DNA of 64,000 bases from Rhynchopus sp. YZ270_cl-10 (Eukaryota; Euglenozoa; Diplonemea; Diplonemida; Diplonemidae): assembly GCA_964035575.1 (NCBI GenBank), contig OZ037885.1, positions 744,001-808,000 on the forward strand, read 5' to 3'. Below, piece after piece: positions 9,620 through 20,250 of this stretch. Below the pieces are notes generated by a model. It was given only the letters and a program-made list of their open reading frames with translations. It was not told the DNA's origin and ran no database searches. Position 1 is the first letter of the stretch; each line of letters opens with the position of its first letter. The translations under genes were made by a program, and so were the position numbers.

Positions 9620-11986
9620 ATGAAAGGGATGATGCGACTGTCATTGGCGGCGGTGTTGTGCCGGGTTGCGTTTGGTGTGTGCATTGCGAGCCCTGCTGAG
9701 GTCGTGATCTGCATCGACCAATTCGGCGCAGTGGAGAACGCTACAGTACACGGCACTGCTGTCAAACTAACTCTGGCTACCACTATGTCCGACTGCACTG
9801 TCGACTCTGGAGTGATCGAACGCATCAGCACCGGGGCCCGCATTGAGAACACCCTCCACTGTCCCCTTGGACCTGCAACACGCACCACCACCTTTTCCTT
9901 TGGGAGCAGAGGGTCTGCATTTGATATTGCCATCTCCATCACCTCCAACAATGCCATCTGGGGCCCGAACAGCACCGACACCACCATGACCATCCACGGT
10001 CTCCCCATCTCTAACAATGTAGTGTGGCTCCCCTATGCCTCCTCCATCGATGGACAAACCTCTGCAGCCTGGCCGAACAGCGTGCTGGAACCGTTCTCCC
10101 CGCTCAAACGGCCGATGGGGTTGACATACGGCGTGCCGCCTGTGGTTCCTGGTGAGACGAAGGGGGAGGGGGTGGAGGTAGGGGTACTTCCTGTGCCTGT
10201 GGTGACTGCGGTGGTGGGGGAATGTAGTATTAGTTTGTGTGCTTCAACGGAGCATAAATCTGTGGGGATGAATGTGTTCGTTGAGGGTGAAGGTGATGGT
10301 GAAGGTGAAGGTGAAGGTGAGAGTGAGGGTGTCTTAACTGTACGGTACCAACAGACCCACCGCATCCTCCCGCAGCAGTGGACCTACCATCTGCACGTAG
10401 GAGACCGCCACCGTGATGGCTTTGCATGGTACATTGCACGCTACAAAGAGTTCTTCGATCCACCAAATGCAAACACCTTCTCTGGAACAGTCCAATACAT
10501 GGACTATCGCGGGCAGGATCCTTACAAAGGTTTTCTCAAAGAAATGGGTGCAGGGGTGTACTGGGATGCGACATTCCCTTTCCCCTTCTGGGGTCTCTTC
10601 GTGGGGGGGAGGGATGCGCCTGATGGCACTGTGGAGGAAGTGGATGAGTACGACCTGTGTCTCAGTGTTGGGCACGGCGACGATGGGTCAGGGATATGGC
10701 ATCCAGAGAAGCACCTCTCCCCACCGAAGGGCACGCCGCTGGACGGTCCGTGGAAGGACTGTGGCATCGGGAGCTGCGAGAGGGTTTCATACAGCACCGT
10801 GGCGGGGTGGTACGACGATGCACGGTCGCAAGGGTTAACCCCACTTTCGTACATGAATTTAAATGATTGGGGATATTCCGTGGATCTCGCGTTCAATGCG
10901 TCGAGCTGTCCTCGCGAAAACATTACCGCATATTGCATGGCAAACCGGCTGTACCAGGCATTCTCCGATGCTGAGTCGCATGTCACACCCAGGACGAGCA
11001 CCTGCAACTGTTGGGATGGCCCTGTGTGGAATGGCATCTGTGGCACCGATGGCATTGCGCCAGGCAACCGCCTGCTGGATCCAGGTGTCTCGGAGAGGTA
11101 CCGTGCGTACATTCTCTCGATGATGCGTATTATGCTTCAACGCACGAGGTCAGGTGGCATCTGCATTGACCGTTCCGACCACTCCGCACAGATGTGGCCC
11201 ACCGCAGCAGGGCAGGCCAACCCCGACGGCATCAGCTGGTACAACAGCTCTGCAGGGCGCTCCTTCCTGTGGGGCTACGTACAGACCACAAAGGAGCTCT
11301 CCGCCATGGCAGCAGAGTACAACGCGAGTGTGTTCAACAGCCCGACCAACAAGCGGATCGACCAGCTGCGCTACATCGATGGCTTTTATGATGAGTTTGG
11401 CGACAACGCTGTTCAGGCTGTTGCGGGGGCGTACATCGGTGTCCACAAGGTTGTTGCATCCTGGGACCATGGTCTGGACGAAGTACCTCACATTGGAAAC
11501 ACCTCACGCGACGCTTATCTGCAGTTTCGGCTCTTTCTGGGTGTGCTGCCTACGTTTCCCAGCGATGATGCCGACCACTCCCTCACAGTCGGTGAGGTAG
11601 GGGGGATACGCACACAACGCATGCACCCTGGTTGGAGTGCTGCGCAGATTCTTGCACTGTACAGAGACTATGCTGCCATGTTTCTTCTCTTCAAACAGAA
11701 ACGCATGCTGCTCGACCACTACCCCTCTGTCAATGGAACACACCTCTGGGTGAACGTCTTCAACACAAGCTCCGGCATCGTTGTGCCCATCACAGGTGGC
11801 ACGTCGTACGACACCATGCCCGCATCAACACTGCTCACAATGGACCCCCCGCTCTCACCCCTCTCTGCTGAGCTCTTCCACCCAGGGGCAGGTGGCGGTG
11901 TCCCCTTCGCACTTCCGCAGAACGCATCTGGTCCGTACACAGTGCCGCTCCTTAGGGGCTGTGCGGTGCTGAGGTTTAGGTTCTGA
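9620..11986 (+). CDS. Secreted glycoside-hydrolase-like protein, family unassigned
   Basis: The frame is open from 9548, but the ATG at 9620 gives a typical signal peptide (MKGMMRLSLAAVLCRVAFG) directly after a CAG acceptor at 9605, so 788 residues are preferred. An N-terminal beta-rich part (about 25-290) includes an acidic GEGDGEGEGEG run encoded by a GGTGAA-type microsatellite. From about residue 310 the sequence looks like a TIM-barrel glycosidase: YWDATFPFPFWG, LSYMNLNDWGYSVD, then GGICIDRSDH with Asp517 and Asp520, and YIDGFYDEFGD with Asp587, Asp591 and Glu592. Such Asp/Glu at strand ends are candidates for catalysis, but I cannot assign a GH family. Many N-x-S/T sites and Cys fit a secreted glycoprotein. 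Single exon, ends TGA. Its role is inferred from architecture only. Confidence 0.7.
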   Translation: MKGMMRLSLAAVLCRVAFGVCIASPAEVVICIDQFGAVENATVHGTAVKLTLATTMSDCTVDSGVIERISTGARIENTLHCPLGPATRTTTFSFGSRGSAFDIAISITSNNAIWGPNSTDTTMTIHGLPISNNVVWLPYASSIDGQTSAAWPNSVLEPFSPLKRPMGLTYGVPPVVPGETKGEGVEVGVLPVPVVTAVVGECSISLCASTEHKSVGMNVFVEGEGDGEGEGEGESEGVLTVRYQQTHRILPQQWTYHLHVGDRHRDGFAWYIARYKEFFDPPNANTFSGTVQYMDYRGQDPYKGFLKEMGAGVYWDATFPFPFWGLFVGGRDAPDGTVEEVDEYDLCLSVGHGDDGSGIWHPEKHLSPPKGTPLDGPWKDCGIGSCERVSYSTVAGWYDDARSQGLTPLSYMNLNDWGYSVDLAFNASSCPRENITAYCMANRLYQAFSDAESHVTPRTSTCNCWDGPVWNGICGTDGIAPGNRLLDPGVSERYRAYILSMMRIMLQRTRSGGICIDRSDHSAQMWPTAAGQANPDGISWYNSSAGRSFLWGYVQTTKELSAMAAEYNASVFNSPTNKRIDQLRYIDGFYDEFGDNAVQAVAGAYIGVHKVVASWDHGLDEVPHIGNTSRDAYLQFRLFLGVLPTFPSDDADHSLTVGEVGGIRTQRMHPGWSAAQILALYRDYAAMFLLFKQKRMLLDHYPSVNGTHLWVNVFNTSSGIVVPITGGTSYDTMPASTLLTMDPPLSPLSAELFHPGAGGGVPFALPQNASGPYTVPLLRGCAVLRFRF

Positions 11987-12384
11987 AGTGTTGTTCTGAG
12001 GGGGAAAGAGAGGCTGGTATTCATACAAAAAATGGCAGCGGTTTTTGAGCGGGATGAGAAGAAGAATGCAGTCCTGTGGTTTTGATGATATTTTTTTATT
12101 GTTCCGACTTTCGTGCTTGAGTGCTCTCTTACCCCGCATCTCTGCACTGTATACTCCCCTCTTCCCCCCTGGGTACAGGACACGGTGCGTTTACACGAGG
12201 ATGGGAGTGGCTGGGGCGGCACCCCTACCACACCGCCTTTTTCCCTAACGGGACGAAGCGGCTGGCAGCACTGATCCCCTTCACACCACCCTCCCTTTGC
12301 CGTGCTTCACACTTTACTTATTACCCAAATGGCCCCATCCTGTCCCCATTTTCTTCAAAATAGAAGCGTTCCAGAATATTTCAT
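11987..12384. other. Spacer downstream of glycosidase-like gene
   Basis: No gene recognised; a 3' region followed by mixed-composition DNA up to the inverted-repeat element that starts near 12385. Confidence 0.5.
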
Positions 12385-13311
12385 ATATCAGCCATTCCAT
12401 GAAAATCCGTATACTTTTGCAAAAAAGTCACTCAGAGAACCCAGATGCAAATTTTTTATCGTGCGACCCCGCATTTGATTCATTTTGACTCCCCGGATCT
12501 GAGAATATTTTTTTCAAAAAAAAATATAAAAAAATACCATCCGAGGATGTGTGGGAGAGCTTTGGGGTCCGGCTCTCCCAGTGATCTCAACAATTTCGCA
12601 GTCACAAAAACCCCCCAAAACCCCGCTAGTCTGAATTTCCGAGCTCGGCGCTTTTCATTAAAAAAAAAATCGAGAAGATTAGTGGAGTAGAAGTTGTCTA
12701 CTTTTTTTACCATGGGTAATTTTGCACTATAGCTATAAATAGCAGGGTAAATTACCTTGGAAAATGGGGTGTTCGCCGCTAGTATACGGTAGTACCCTGG
12801 TCGCCTTCTGCGTCTACCCGTTGGTCGTACGACCCCGGAATTGCAAGATATTGCAATGCATCTTTCAAACGCGTGCTTGGGCAATTTATTTTTTGACGAA
12901 AGCGTGGCCTTAAAATATAGAGGAATTCCTCTGTAAAAGGGGCACCATAAGGCACTTCCTAGTAGGGACCTTCCGCCTAAGAACTGCCCAAAAAATAATA
13001 GACATCAACAGATGCATAAAAAAAATCGTCCGACCCCGGAATTGAAAGATTTCGTACCCGATCTTCCAAAAAAAGAGAAAAAAATATTTTTTTTGGGACC
13101 TGGGGCCCTGCTAAAATTATGTGGCCACGGACGACATCGTTTCCGGAAATATAAAGTATTTTTTTGTTGTCGAAAATGCACTAGTCTGCATATCCGAGCT
13201 CGGCGCTTTCAAATAAAAAAAAAATCGATAAGATTAGTGGAGTAGAAGTTGTCTACTATTTTTACCAATAACAGGGGTTTTGTATACGGTTTTTCATGGA
13301 ATGGCTGATAT
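12385..13311. mobile_element. TIR element of about 0.93 kb upstream of nucleoporin gene
   Basis: The left end ATATCAGCCATTCCATGAAA (from 12385) recurs inverted at the right end (about 13282-13311), with about 30 bases matching almost perfectly, out to GTATAC on the inner side. The core carries a direct repeat of about 85 bases (12625-12710 and 13180-13265, sharing CCGAGCTCGGCGCTTT and AGATTAGTGGAGTAGAAGT) and a shorter repeat (GACCCCGGAATTG at about 12830 and 13031). No coding capacity is recognised, so it is probably a non-autonomous DNA transposon. Its right end abuts the leader hairpin at 13317. No certain target duplication was found. Confidence 0.65.
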
Positions 13312-13315
13312 GTGT

Positions 13316-13370
13316 GTGCACATGAGGTGCATTCATCTTTCAAGGTTGCAGTGCCTGCGTCCAGAGGCAT
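13316..13370 (+). promoter_or_regulatory. Tandem leader hairpins upstream of nucleoporin acceptor
   Basis: Two successive hairpins with downstream boxes. The first is TGCAC-ATGAG-GTGCA (13317-13331) followed by TTCATCTTTCAAGG. The second is TGCCT/AGGCA around 13352-13368 followed by TCTTCCAAC. A pyrimidine tract and CCCAG at 13435 come next, then the gene. Same plan as the ACGAGAG hairpin family found elsewhere in the window. Function unknown. Confidence 0.5.
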
Positions 13371-13473
13371 CTTCCAACTTTACATTTTCTTTCAATATTT
13401 TTCTTCTTTTTTATCCATTCTCCTTACTCTACCCAGGACACAGCCAGGCACACGTGTGCCACGTGGAGAACAT

Positions 13474-16400
13474 ATGGCGGACATACAAGGGACACGCGCA
13501 CTGCAGGGGAGGATCCAGCAGTTGAACAGCGATGCAGGGTTGTTGTTTGGGAACAGGAATGTGCGGCCGCGGGCAACGCTTGCGGCGCAGAAGGAGAAGA
13601 TCCAGGAGATGGAGAAGGTAGCGATGTTGCGGGTGGGTGGTACTGTTGTGCCTGTGCCAGGGGACGCTGCACACAAGCGTGCGACGGAGCAGGCTCGTGA
13701 GGCAGTCGTGTCGCGTGGTCTCGTGGAAGTGTCGCCTGCAGACCACCCACGCAAGCTCAACCCTGACGCAGACCTGGACCACGAACTCTACCACAGACAC
13801 GCAGAGCGTCTTGCGAACTGGCTTGAGCGTGCAAAGCACAGCACCGTGTCGCGTGGGCAGCAGCTGCACGGACGACACCTCGTCCGCAACGCACGTAGCT
13901 ACAACGCTTCGCTTGTCGAGTCCGCCGGTGTCGTGCGTCCGCCCGCGCTGGACAACTACACACACCCCGCGCCCAGCTACGGACAGACGCACACCGCAGT
14001 GACGCAGGCGCACGCAGCCCTGCCCCTCGACGCAAGGGCACCGCAGTACTCACGCATCGTGAAGACCCTGAATGACGACGACGTGAAGACCAGTGTACTG
14101 CAGATCAAGCAGCTGAGCCAGCTGTCGAGCTCTGGTGCGGGTGGGCCGCGTGCGGCGCATCTGCGTCGCACGGCGGAGGGGCTGTGGGATGCGGTGGAGA
14201 GCCTTGTGCAGGCAACGACGTCTCCATGCGAGGCAGCCCTGCCCAGGGAGCTGGCGCGTGTGTCTGCCTGCAGGGAGCTGCTTGAGGCAGACTTTGCGAC
14301 GTACCTCCGCAGGGAGTATGGGCACTCGCAGTCGGTTGGGACACGCCAGCTGGCGGAGCAGCACGCACGCATCCACTTCGTCTCTGCTGGCGGCGACATG
14401 GACAGGTGGGCCGTCGCGTACCTCTGCCTCCGTGCAGGCGACGTGCAGGCCTTCTGCGAGACTGCACGCGCCCAGCTCGGCGACAACACCCTTGCCTGTC
14501 AGGCAGAAACCTTCTGGCCACCTGTGCAGCCCTCTGCCTCAGGTGCGCTCACCCCCGCACCCACTGCCATGGAGCCCCTCGCAGACATCACCGAAAGCAA
14601 CGTCCGTGCAAACCCCTTCAAACACGCAGTGCAGCTCATCCTCTCCCGTACGGCACGAGTCAGCCAGGTGGACGTGGTGAAGGAGGCCTTGGGTGCGTCG
14701 TCGGCATTGAAGTTCGCGCAGGACCATGTGTGGCTGCACCTGGCGCTGATCAACCGTGTTGATGTGGACGACAGGGCACCGCGGGCGGACACATTATTCT
14801 CTCTTGAAGTGTTTGCGGGGTCTGTGGAGCAGGTGCCTCCGGCAGAGCTGTGCCTGCCTCTGGACCCCTTGCTGTACTGCAAGGTGATGCTGTGGGGGCA
14901 GTGCTTTGGAAAGGCTGTTGCGGCGCTGCTGCCGCCTACGGGGATCCCAGAGTTGGCAGACTTTGCGTTGGAGGGACTGCATTTGGGGCTGCTGCTGAGC
15001 AGGTTTGGTATGCTCGATGAGGCGTCAGGGACACATGCACAGCTGCAGGCACAGCTGGAGGGGTACGTGCTGCGGTTGCTGCCGCACGACGCAGAGGCGG
15101 CACTGCACTACCTCCGCCTGCTGCCGCCAGCAAGCATGCAGGCTGCCTTCCACGCAGTGTGCCAACACCGGCATGCCTGCGAACGTCTCCTCGGGCGGGT
15201 GTCGACGGATGGCACAGCAGACACAAGCAAGAGTGCGGCTGCACGCTTCTTCCCCTCTGCAACGTGCGCCGGTCTCGCGAACGGTGCTGCCGCCATGTCG
15301 CGCGAAAGGGACATCGTCATCCTCTCCGTCGAGTCCTCGCTCCTCGCCCTCTACTACTGCGTGCAGCACGACACCGCACAGGGTGTGCAGACGCACAAAG
15401 CCTCTGCAGTCATCAGAGAGCTACTCAGCTTCCTCAACGTACGTCTTGCCCACGCGATAAACGAGCTGGACGATGCAGCAGCCCTGTCGCAACGGTCGCA
15501 GGACACACTCACGGTATGCACACACCAACTCTTTTACATCCAAGAATGACACCCGACGAAACACACATTCTTTCCCGAACACCCTAATTATGACCCAATG
15601 TGGAAAGTCTATTCATAAACTGGACGTGAATGATTTTACCCTACATACCCGCACACTGTAGGCAACATTCCACGCAGGAATCACCCATTACTGGTTTCAA
15701 AATGACTCATTCAAACCTATGACCCTAAATATATCCTAAAAAAGCACCCCCACACCATCTCCACCTCCCACAGGCAGCACGTCTCGTCTACTCGCATCTC
15801 CAAACCATGCGTGCCAACACCGCTGAAGGTGACGCCCTTATGGTCACCGCCTTCGAGCAACTCTACTGGATCGCCGTGCTCTGCTGGAACGTGCAGAACA
15901 AGGACATCAGCAAGGCGTGGGAGGTATTCATCTCTACCCACACAGCCCCCCACACCTTCCCCACCTTCCCCACATACGCACACTCCTTCTGGCAATGCTC
16001 CGCTCAGGGGAACTATCCTCATCCTGTTTTTTTAAATACCCTCATTTGTTTATCTTATTCTTTTGTACCGTTTACACATTATACCTCTGCAGGCGTTTAA
16101 TTCGTTGGGTGTCCTTCCGCGCACACTGAACGACGTGCCGCGTCTGGTGGAGCAGCTGAACTACAGAGCAGACGGGTCCACCGTGCGCAAGGTGGTGTAC
16201 GTGGCGATTGTGCGGGTGCTCGACCTTATCCATCATGGCCTCTGCAGTACACAAGAACACGACGCAGGGAACGAACGTGCCCGTCTCAACGAGGTATGCT
16301 AGTGGACTGGGCAAGGGGGTGGGATAAAGGGAGGGGACAGTTTCCCTTTTCCTCATCGGGGTCACATTTTTCTTTCTTTCTGAGAGCTGTGTTTTACGTT

Positions 16401-16726
16401 TTGAACTACTCTTTCTTTTGGTAACGCGACATTATTCAAATATAATTCACCCTACAATTACCCTACGCCCTTTAGAAGGCATTTTGATTATACGCAACCC
16501 TTCTCGGGCACAACTTAATGCAATCTATATAGTACCCTCCCATCCCCTTATCTATTGATGCATATATATTTTTTTGAAATTTCTATAATCGAACCCCTCC
16601 AACCTCATCAAACAGATGGCCGTTGCTGTGAATACCCTGCAGTCCCAGCTCCGTGTCGCCCCGTCTCCTTCTACCATGCAAAAGCTCTCACAAAGGCGGC
16701 AGGCTCTTGCAAGATTGGGGTCATAG
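13474..16726 (+). CDS. NUP93: Nucleoporin Nup93/Nic96 family, four exons
   Basis: Exons 13474-15513, 15774-15923, 16093-16293 and 16616-16726 join in frame (all phase 0, GT-AG introns of 260, 169 and 322 bases) to an 833-residue protein, close to human Nup93 (819) and yeast Nic96 (839). Nup93 is a scaffold linker of the nuclear pore inner ring. Evidence: a helix-rich body without membrane segments, a LLEADFATYLRREYG segment near 270-285, WAVAYLCLRAGDVQAF near 312-327 which matches the family core, DHVWLHLALIN near 418, and a C-terminal exon series (FEQLYWIAVLCWNVQNKDI; FNSLGVLPRTLNDVPRLVEQL) in the place expected for the alpha-solenoid end. The start at 13474 is the first ATG after a pyrimidine tract ending in CCCAG (13435); the frame stays open upstream through spacer sequence. 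Small last exon ends TAG. Confidence 0.82.
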
Positions 16727-18287
16727 ATCCCATCCCCTTTTTTTGCAATCCTGATCAACAGAAACCCAAAGGCGAACACATACAATAACACAACTACAGT
16801 GCAGTCAAAGGGGTGGCGTGGAGAAGTTCTTTGTAGCAATACACATCACACATAGATAGACAGGACTGTCTCAAGGACGCGTAGACCTGCATCAAGCCGT
16901 ATTCATCTTTCTTTTTCAAATATTTCTCTTTTAAAGAACACAAGCTCCAAATGAAGTATATGGGGTTGAGAATTCACCTTTTGTCAGCAAGATGTGTGCA
17001 TGTTGTGTGGTCCTTAGTGTCCGTACATAACAAGGTTATTATGTGTACCTTTTTGGAATTAAAGCTATCTGATATTCCTATATGAGTAGCGCATTAGGTC
17101 CTTCCAGAAGGCGTTTTCAGCATTGTTTCAGGATTTGCTTCATTTTTTTTTAGGGGATTATCGGGTTTCTGGGTATAGGAAGGGGCTTGGGTATGGGGTA
17201 GAAAAATATGTGTTACTTAAGCACACGTTGTTGGGGTGTTATTAGGGTTTTTTCTTCTTTCTTTTCATAAAAAAAAAAAAAAAAAAAAAAAAAAACAGTC
17301 ATTGTCTCTTCGATGTGTAGCATGAGAAAGCTCTCTCTTTGAGTGCCTCTCACCCTCCCCTCTTGCTGTAAGAGGATGAAAAAGGGGATAAAAAAAAAAT
17401 TGTCAAATGACGGGGGGAAAAAATCGCCTAGCGAATCGTATCAAATTATAGGTTTTTCCCCTATCCAGACCGTCGCTTTGTTCAACCTGGTGTGCAGGCA
17501 AAATATAAAACAAAATAAGGCTCATTTTTGTTCTTTCTCTCTCTCCCCCATGACGCGGTTCTCTTGGTGAGTTCTCTCCTCTCGTCCTCTCGCACTCCAC
17601 TGCGTTGGCGCGGTGTATCCGCACCAGCTTGAGGAGCGGATCTGTACGTTAAGTTGACTTTTTTTATTAAGTATATTTTGTACATACCACCCGCTGCCTA
17701 CCCGACTTTATAAACTCCTCCCGGGGTTTTGCGTATGCCTCTGCCTCTCCCGGTTCCAGCCACCCAGCGTGGCTGGACGTTAACTTTATGGCGGCCTCGA
17801 TGGCTGCCTGGGTGCGGCTCAGCGGCCACCTTCCTCGCCTTCGCCCGACACGTGGCAATGTGTCGCGGCAGTCCTTGATAGTCCTGCCGTTCCTTTTTGT
17901 TTGTTTGACATAAGGGGCAGGGCGGGAGCCCAATGGAGAGGGTGGTGGCAGTAGCCTTCATCAGTCCCTTCTCAACTAGCTTTGCAATGCGAAGTTTGCC
18001 CTCTTCGGTCGATGCCTTATTCTCCTCTCTCTTATTCCCTGATTAGGGTTTTTTTAGATTTTGTTTTTGTCTCCCAGACAACACTAAGCACCTCTGGCAC
18101 AGAGGTGGGAGGCTTCCTTTGGGAAAGCTTTACGCGATACGGTAAATTTGAAGACTAACATTATTTTTTTACCCTGGAATGTTACGACCTCATCCTGCAG
18201 GTGTCTGTATGTCTGTCTGTACGTTATAAAACATTTCTTTTTTCCAACCCAAACCATTCAGGTACATTCCATTTCCCCCACCCTTTC
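16727..18287. other. Spacer with degraded reverse-strand element fragment
   Basis: No + strand gene. It includes an A run at 17269-17295 and a GC-richer block at about 17600-17960 that reads as a short zinc-finger frame on the minus strand (separate entry). It ends with a pyrimidine-rich leader and CAG at 18261, 26 bases before the next ATG. Confidence 0.5.
17698..18040 (-). pseudogene. Fragment with C2HC zinc knuckle, possibly from a LINE
   Basis: Minus-strand frame of about 100 residues, starting after a stop near 18040 and ending in TAG at 17698-17700. It has a KLRIAKLVEKGLMKATATTL segment, then CPLC followed by GLPRHIATC, a Cys2-His-Cys pattern like the zinc knuckles found in some LINE (R2/ingi-like) proteins, then a very basic tail. 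The block is GC-richer than its surroundings and is the only coding-like signal on the minus strand with a recognisable motif. There is no start codon context and no reverse-transcriptase motif nearby. A relic is more likely than a gene; the LINE assignment is a guess. Confidence 0.3.
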
Positions 18288-19343
18288 ATGGCTGTGGTAA
18301 TATGGCGCCGTGTGGTGGCCTCTGTGTCTGTCCTTGCTTTGTTGTTGAACACTCACGGGGCTGGATTGGGGATTGTCGCAAACAGTGTGGTTGCAGTGCT
18401 GTGCATGGTGGTGATTCTGGCATCTGTACCGGCCACGTGGGTACGGCCACGAAGGAAGGAGCTTCTCCCTAAGGACGTAGAAGAGGAATTGGTCACTTCT
18501 GGGCGTACATTTGACCAGCACTGCCTCTTTGGGACTCATAACAGTACTCATCAGTGCAGTGTTTTTGGGTGGCTCCTGGTTTCCAGCTGGCGTTTTACGC
18601 ATGCCTCTCTTCTCGACCAGCTTGACGATGGGATTCGCACCATCGAACTCGACATTTGGTATAACATTGGCAAAAAATCCTGGGAGGTCCGCCACGAAAA
18701 TTTGATCGATTGCTTGACCACCGCCGACACCCCTGAAGGCTTGGAGGATACCTTACGGAGTCTCTTTGCGTGGTCCGAAGCGCATTCAGCACATTTCCCT
18801 TTGGTCATCAACCTCGACATCAAAGGCTCCTTTCAGGACGGTCTAGGCTGGGCAGCACCTCTCATCGGACGCGGCTTAGGCGGATCCTGTACAAACTCTG
18901 AATCTGCATATCGCAAACTTCAGGAGGTAATCGAAGGAGTATGGGGTGAGGACAAAGTGTTCACCCCGAGAAGCCTGAAGGAACATCATGGGGCCCCTGA
19001 GATGGGTTTGCGTGAATGTGTGTCCGCGTATGGGTGGCCGCAGGTTGGGGAGCTGAAGGGGAAGAGTATCTTTCTGCTGAATTTATATGGCAAGATTAAG
19101 CACAGTGCGAGAGCATGTGACGCATCATTCTTCTTTGTGCGCGGGCACGACCATTGTACAGACAGTGATGCAATCTACTTTGAATCAGGCGTCCAAGGCG
19201 ATACTGCGCACAGCACCTTCATGTGGCGTGCGCTCTCCCTCAGTACACATAAGCTCAACGCCTCGCTATACGCATTGGATGACCTCTCTGCTATCGCACG
19301 GTCCGTCGCACCGCTTGAAGGCGTGTGCTATGAAGAAGTGTAA
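18288..19343 (+). CDS. PI-PLC-like phosphodiesterase, membrane-anchored
   Basis: A 351-residue protein from the ATG at 18288, chosen because it follows a CAG at 18261 and opens with a basic-hydrophobic N-terminus carrying a membrane anchor or signal (about residues 9-48, possibly two helices). The rest matches the X-domain of PI-PLC-like phosphodiesterases (Ca2+-dependent phosphoinositide phospholipase C-like, TIM-barrel): FGTHNSTH with His84, QLDDGIRTIELDIW with Glu120 and Asp122, and EVRHEN with His136, the second catalytic His. LVINLDIKGSF and a Cys-containing C-terminal third follow. It would cleave phosphodiester headgroups of phospholipids or GPI-type lipids at the cell surface or in the secretory route; the substrate cannot be told. 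Single exon, TAA stop. No PH, EF-hand, Y or C2 domain, so it is not a canonical eukaryotic PLC isozyme. Confidence 0.85.
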   Translation: MAVVIWRRVVASVSVLALLLNTHGAGLGIVANSVVAVLCMVVILASVPATWVRPRRKELLPKDVEEELVTSGRTFDQHCLFGTHNSTHQCSVFGWLLVSSWRFTHASLLDQLDDGIRTIELDIWYNIGKKSWEVRHENLIDCLTTADTPEGLEDTLRSLFAWSEAHSAHFPLVINLDIKGSFQDGLGWAAPLIGRGLGGSCTNSESAYRKLQEVIEGVWGEDKVFTPRSLKEHHGAPEMGLRECVSAYGWPQVGELKGKSIFLLNLYGKIKHSARACDASFFFVRGHDHCTDSDAIYFESGVQGDTAHSTFMWRALSLSTHKLNASLYALDDLSAIARSVAPLEGVCYEEV

Positions 19344-19539
19344 AGTATCTCAGTGTTGTGTGAAAATCAGGTGTGGAGTGGTTTATTTGTTGTTTGCCAA
19401 GTCTTAGTTTCATAACGTTTTTATTCATTTTTAAAAAAAACGCTGGATTTAATCCATCGCGTCTTGTCCCACAGCGTAGATGCTTCGTCATCTTTCAATT
19501 TGTTTTTCTCTGCTGTGCGATAACGATTGTGTTGGGTGG

Positions 19540-19558
19540 CTAAGCATGAGAGGCTTAG
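19540..19558 (+). repeat. Leader hairpin, CTAAGC/GCTTAG stem, ATGAGAG loop
   Basis: CTAAGC at 19540-19545 pairs exactly with GCTTAG at 19553-19558 over loop ATGAGAG. Member of the dispersed hairpin family. A second member (TAAGC/GCTTA, 19671-19690, loop ending GAGAG, then TTATCATCC) follows about 130 bases on. Confidence 0.7.
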
Positions 19559-20154
19559 GTTTACTTTTTTTTTGGATTTTTGGATTCTGGCCGGTTTTAT
19601 CGGGGGTGTGACGTATGTAAAGTGATGTTATGTGCAATGTATCTGAGGTTTTTTTTTAAAGATTGGTACTTAAGCAATGAGAGAGGCTTATTATCATCCA
19701 AATTTCTCATATTTTTGTTGGTTCTGTTTCTTTATTTTTTTTGTTATAAACATTCATGTCATAGTGTGCTCTGTGTTGCCTCCCCACAAAGAAATCAGAA
19801 TGGCACCTAATATGGCAATGTAAAGACAGCTGAGGGGAGGGGTTTTCTCTCCCGTTCATTGCTCTGTAGGTGTACGTGGTTGTGTTATTATTTTATTTGT
19901 GAATAATAACACAGTATTCCTGCAATCAATGTACCCTTCTGTCGTTTCTATTGTCCATTTTGTCAAGAACTGGAGATGCAAAAAAGCAAAAAAAGGCAAC
20001 AACACAAACTGTGACACGTGAATCACATTGCCACGGGTGTTGTTGTTTTTCTCCCCTATCTCCCAGCACCCTGTGTCCAGGTATAGTTTTGTGTAGGTGA
20101 AGTGTTATTTGAGATGTTGCATAGCTTTTTACAGAATATATAGTTTTTGAGGTG

Positions 20155-20250
20155 CTAAGTGTGAGAGACTTTAGACTTATCGTGCCTACCCTTTTTTCTT
20201 TGCTTTGAATGTTGTGTGGATGAGAGACATAATTCATCTTTCAAGTTTGC
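20155..20250 (+). repeat. Leader hairpins, CTAAGT/ACTTTAG and GATGAGAG variant
   Basis: At 20155-20174 CTAAGT pairs with ACTTTAG (one bulge) over loop GTGAGAG, a paired change compared with CTAAGC/GCTTAG. At about 20214-20245 a weaker stem encloses GGATGAGAG and is followed by TTCATCTTTCAAG, the same downstream box as at 13331 and 33702. A TGCT/AGCA mini-hairpin follows, echoing the second hairpin at 13352. Confidence 0.6.
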
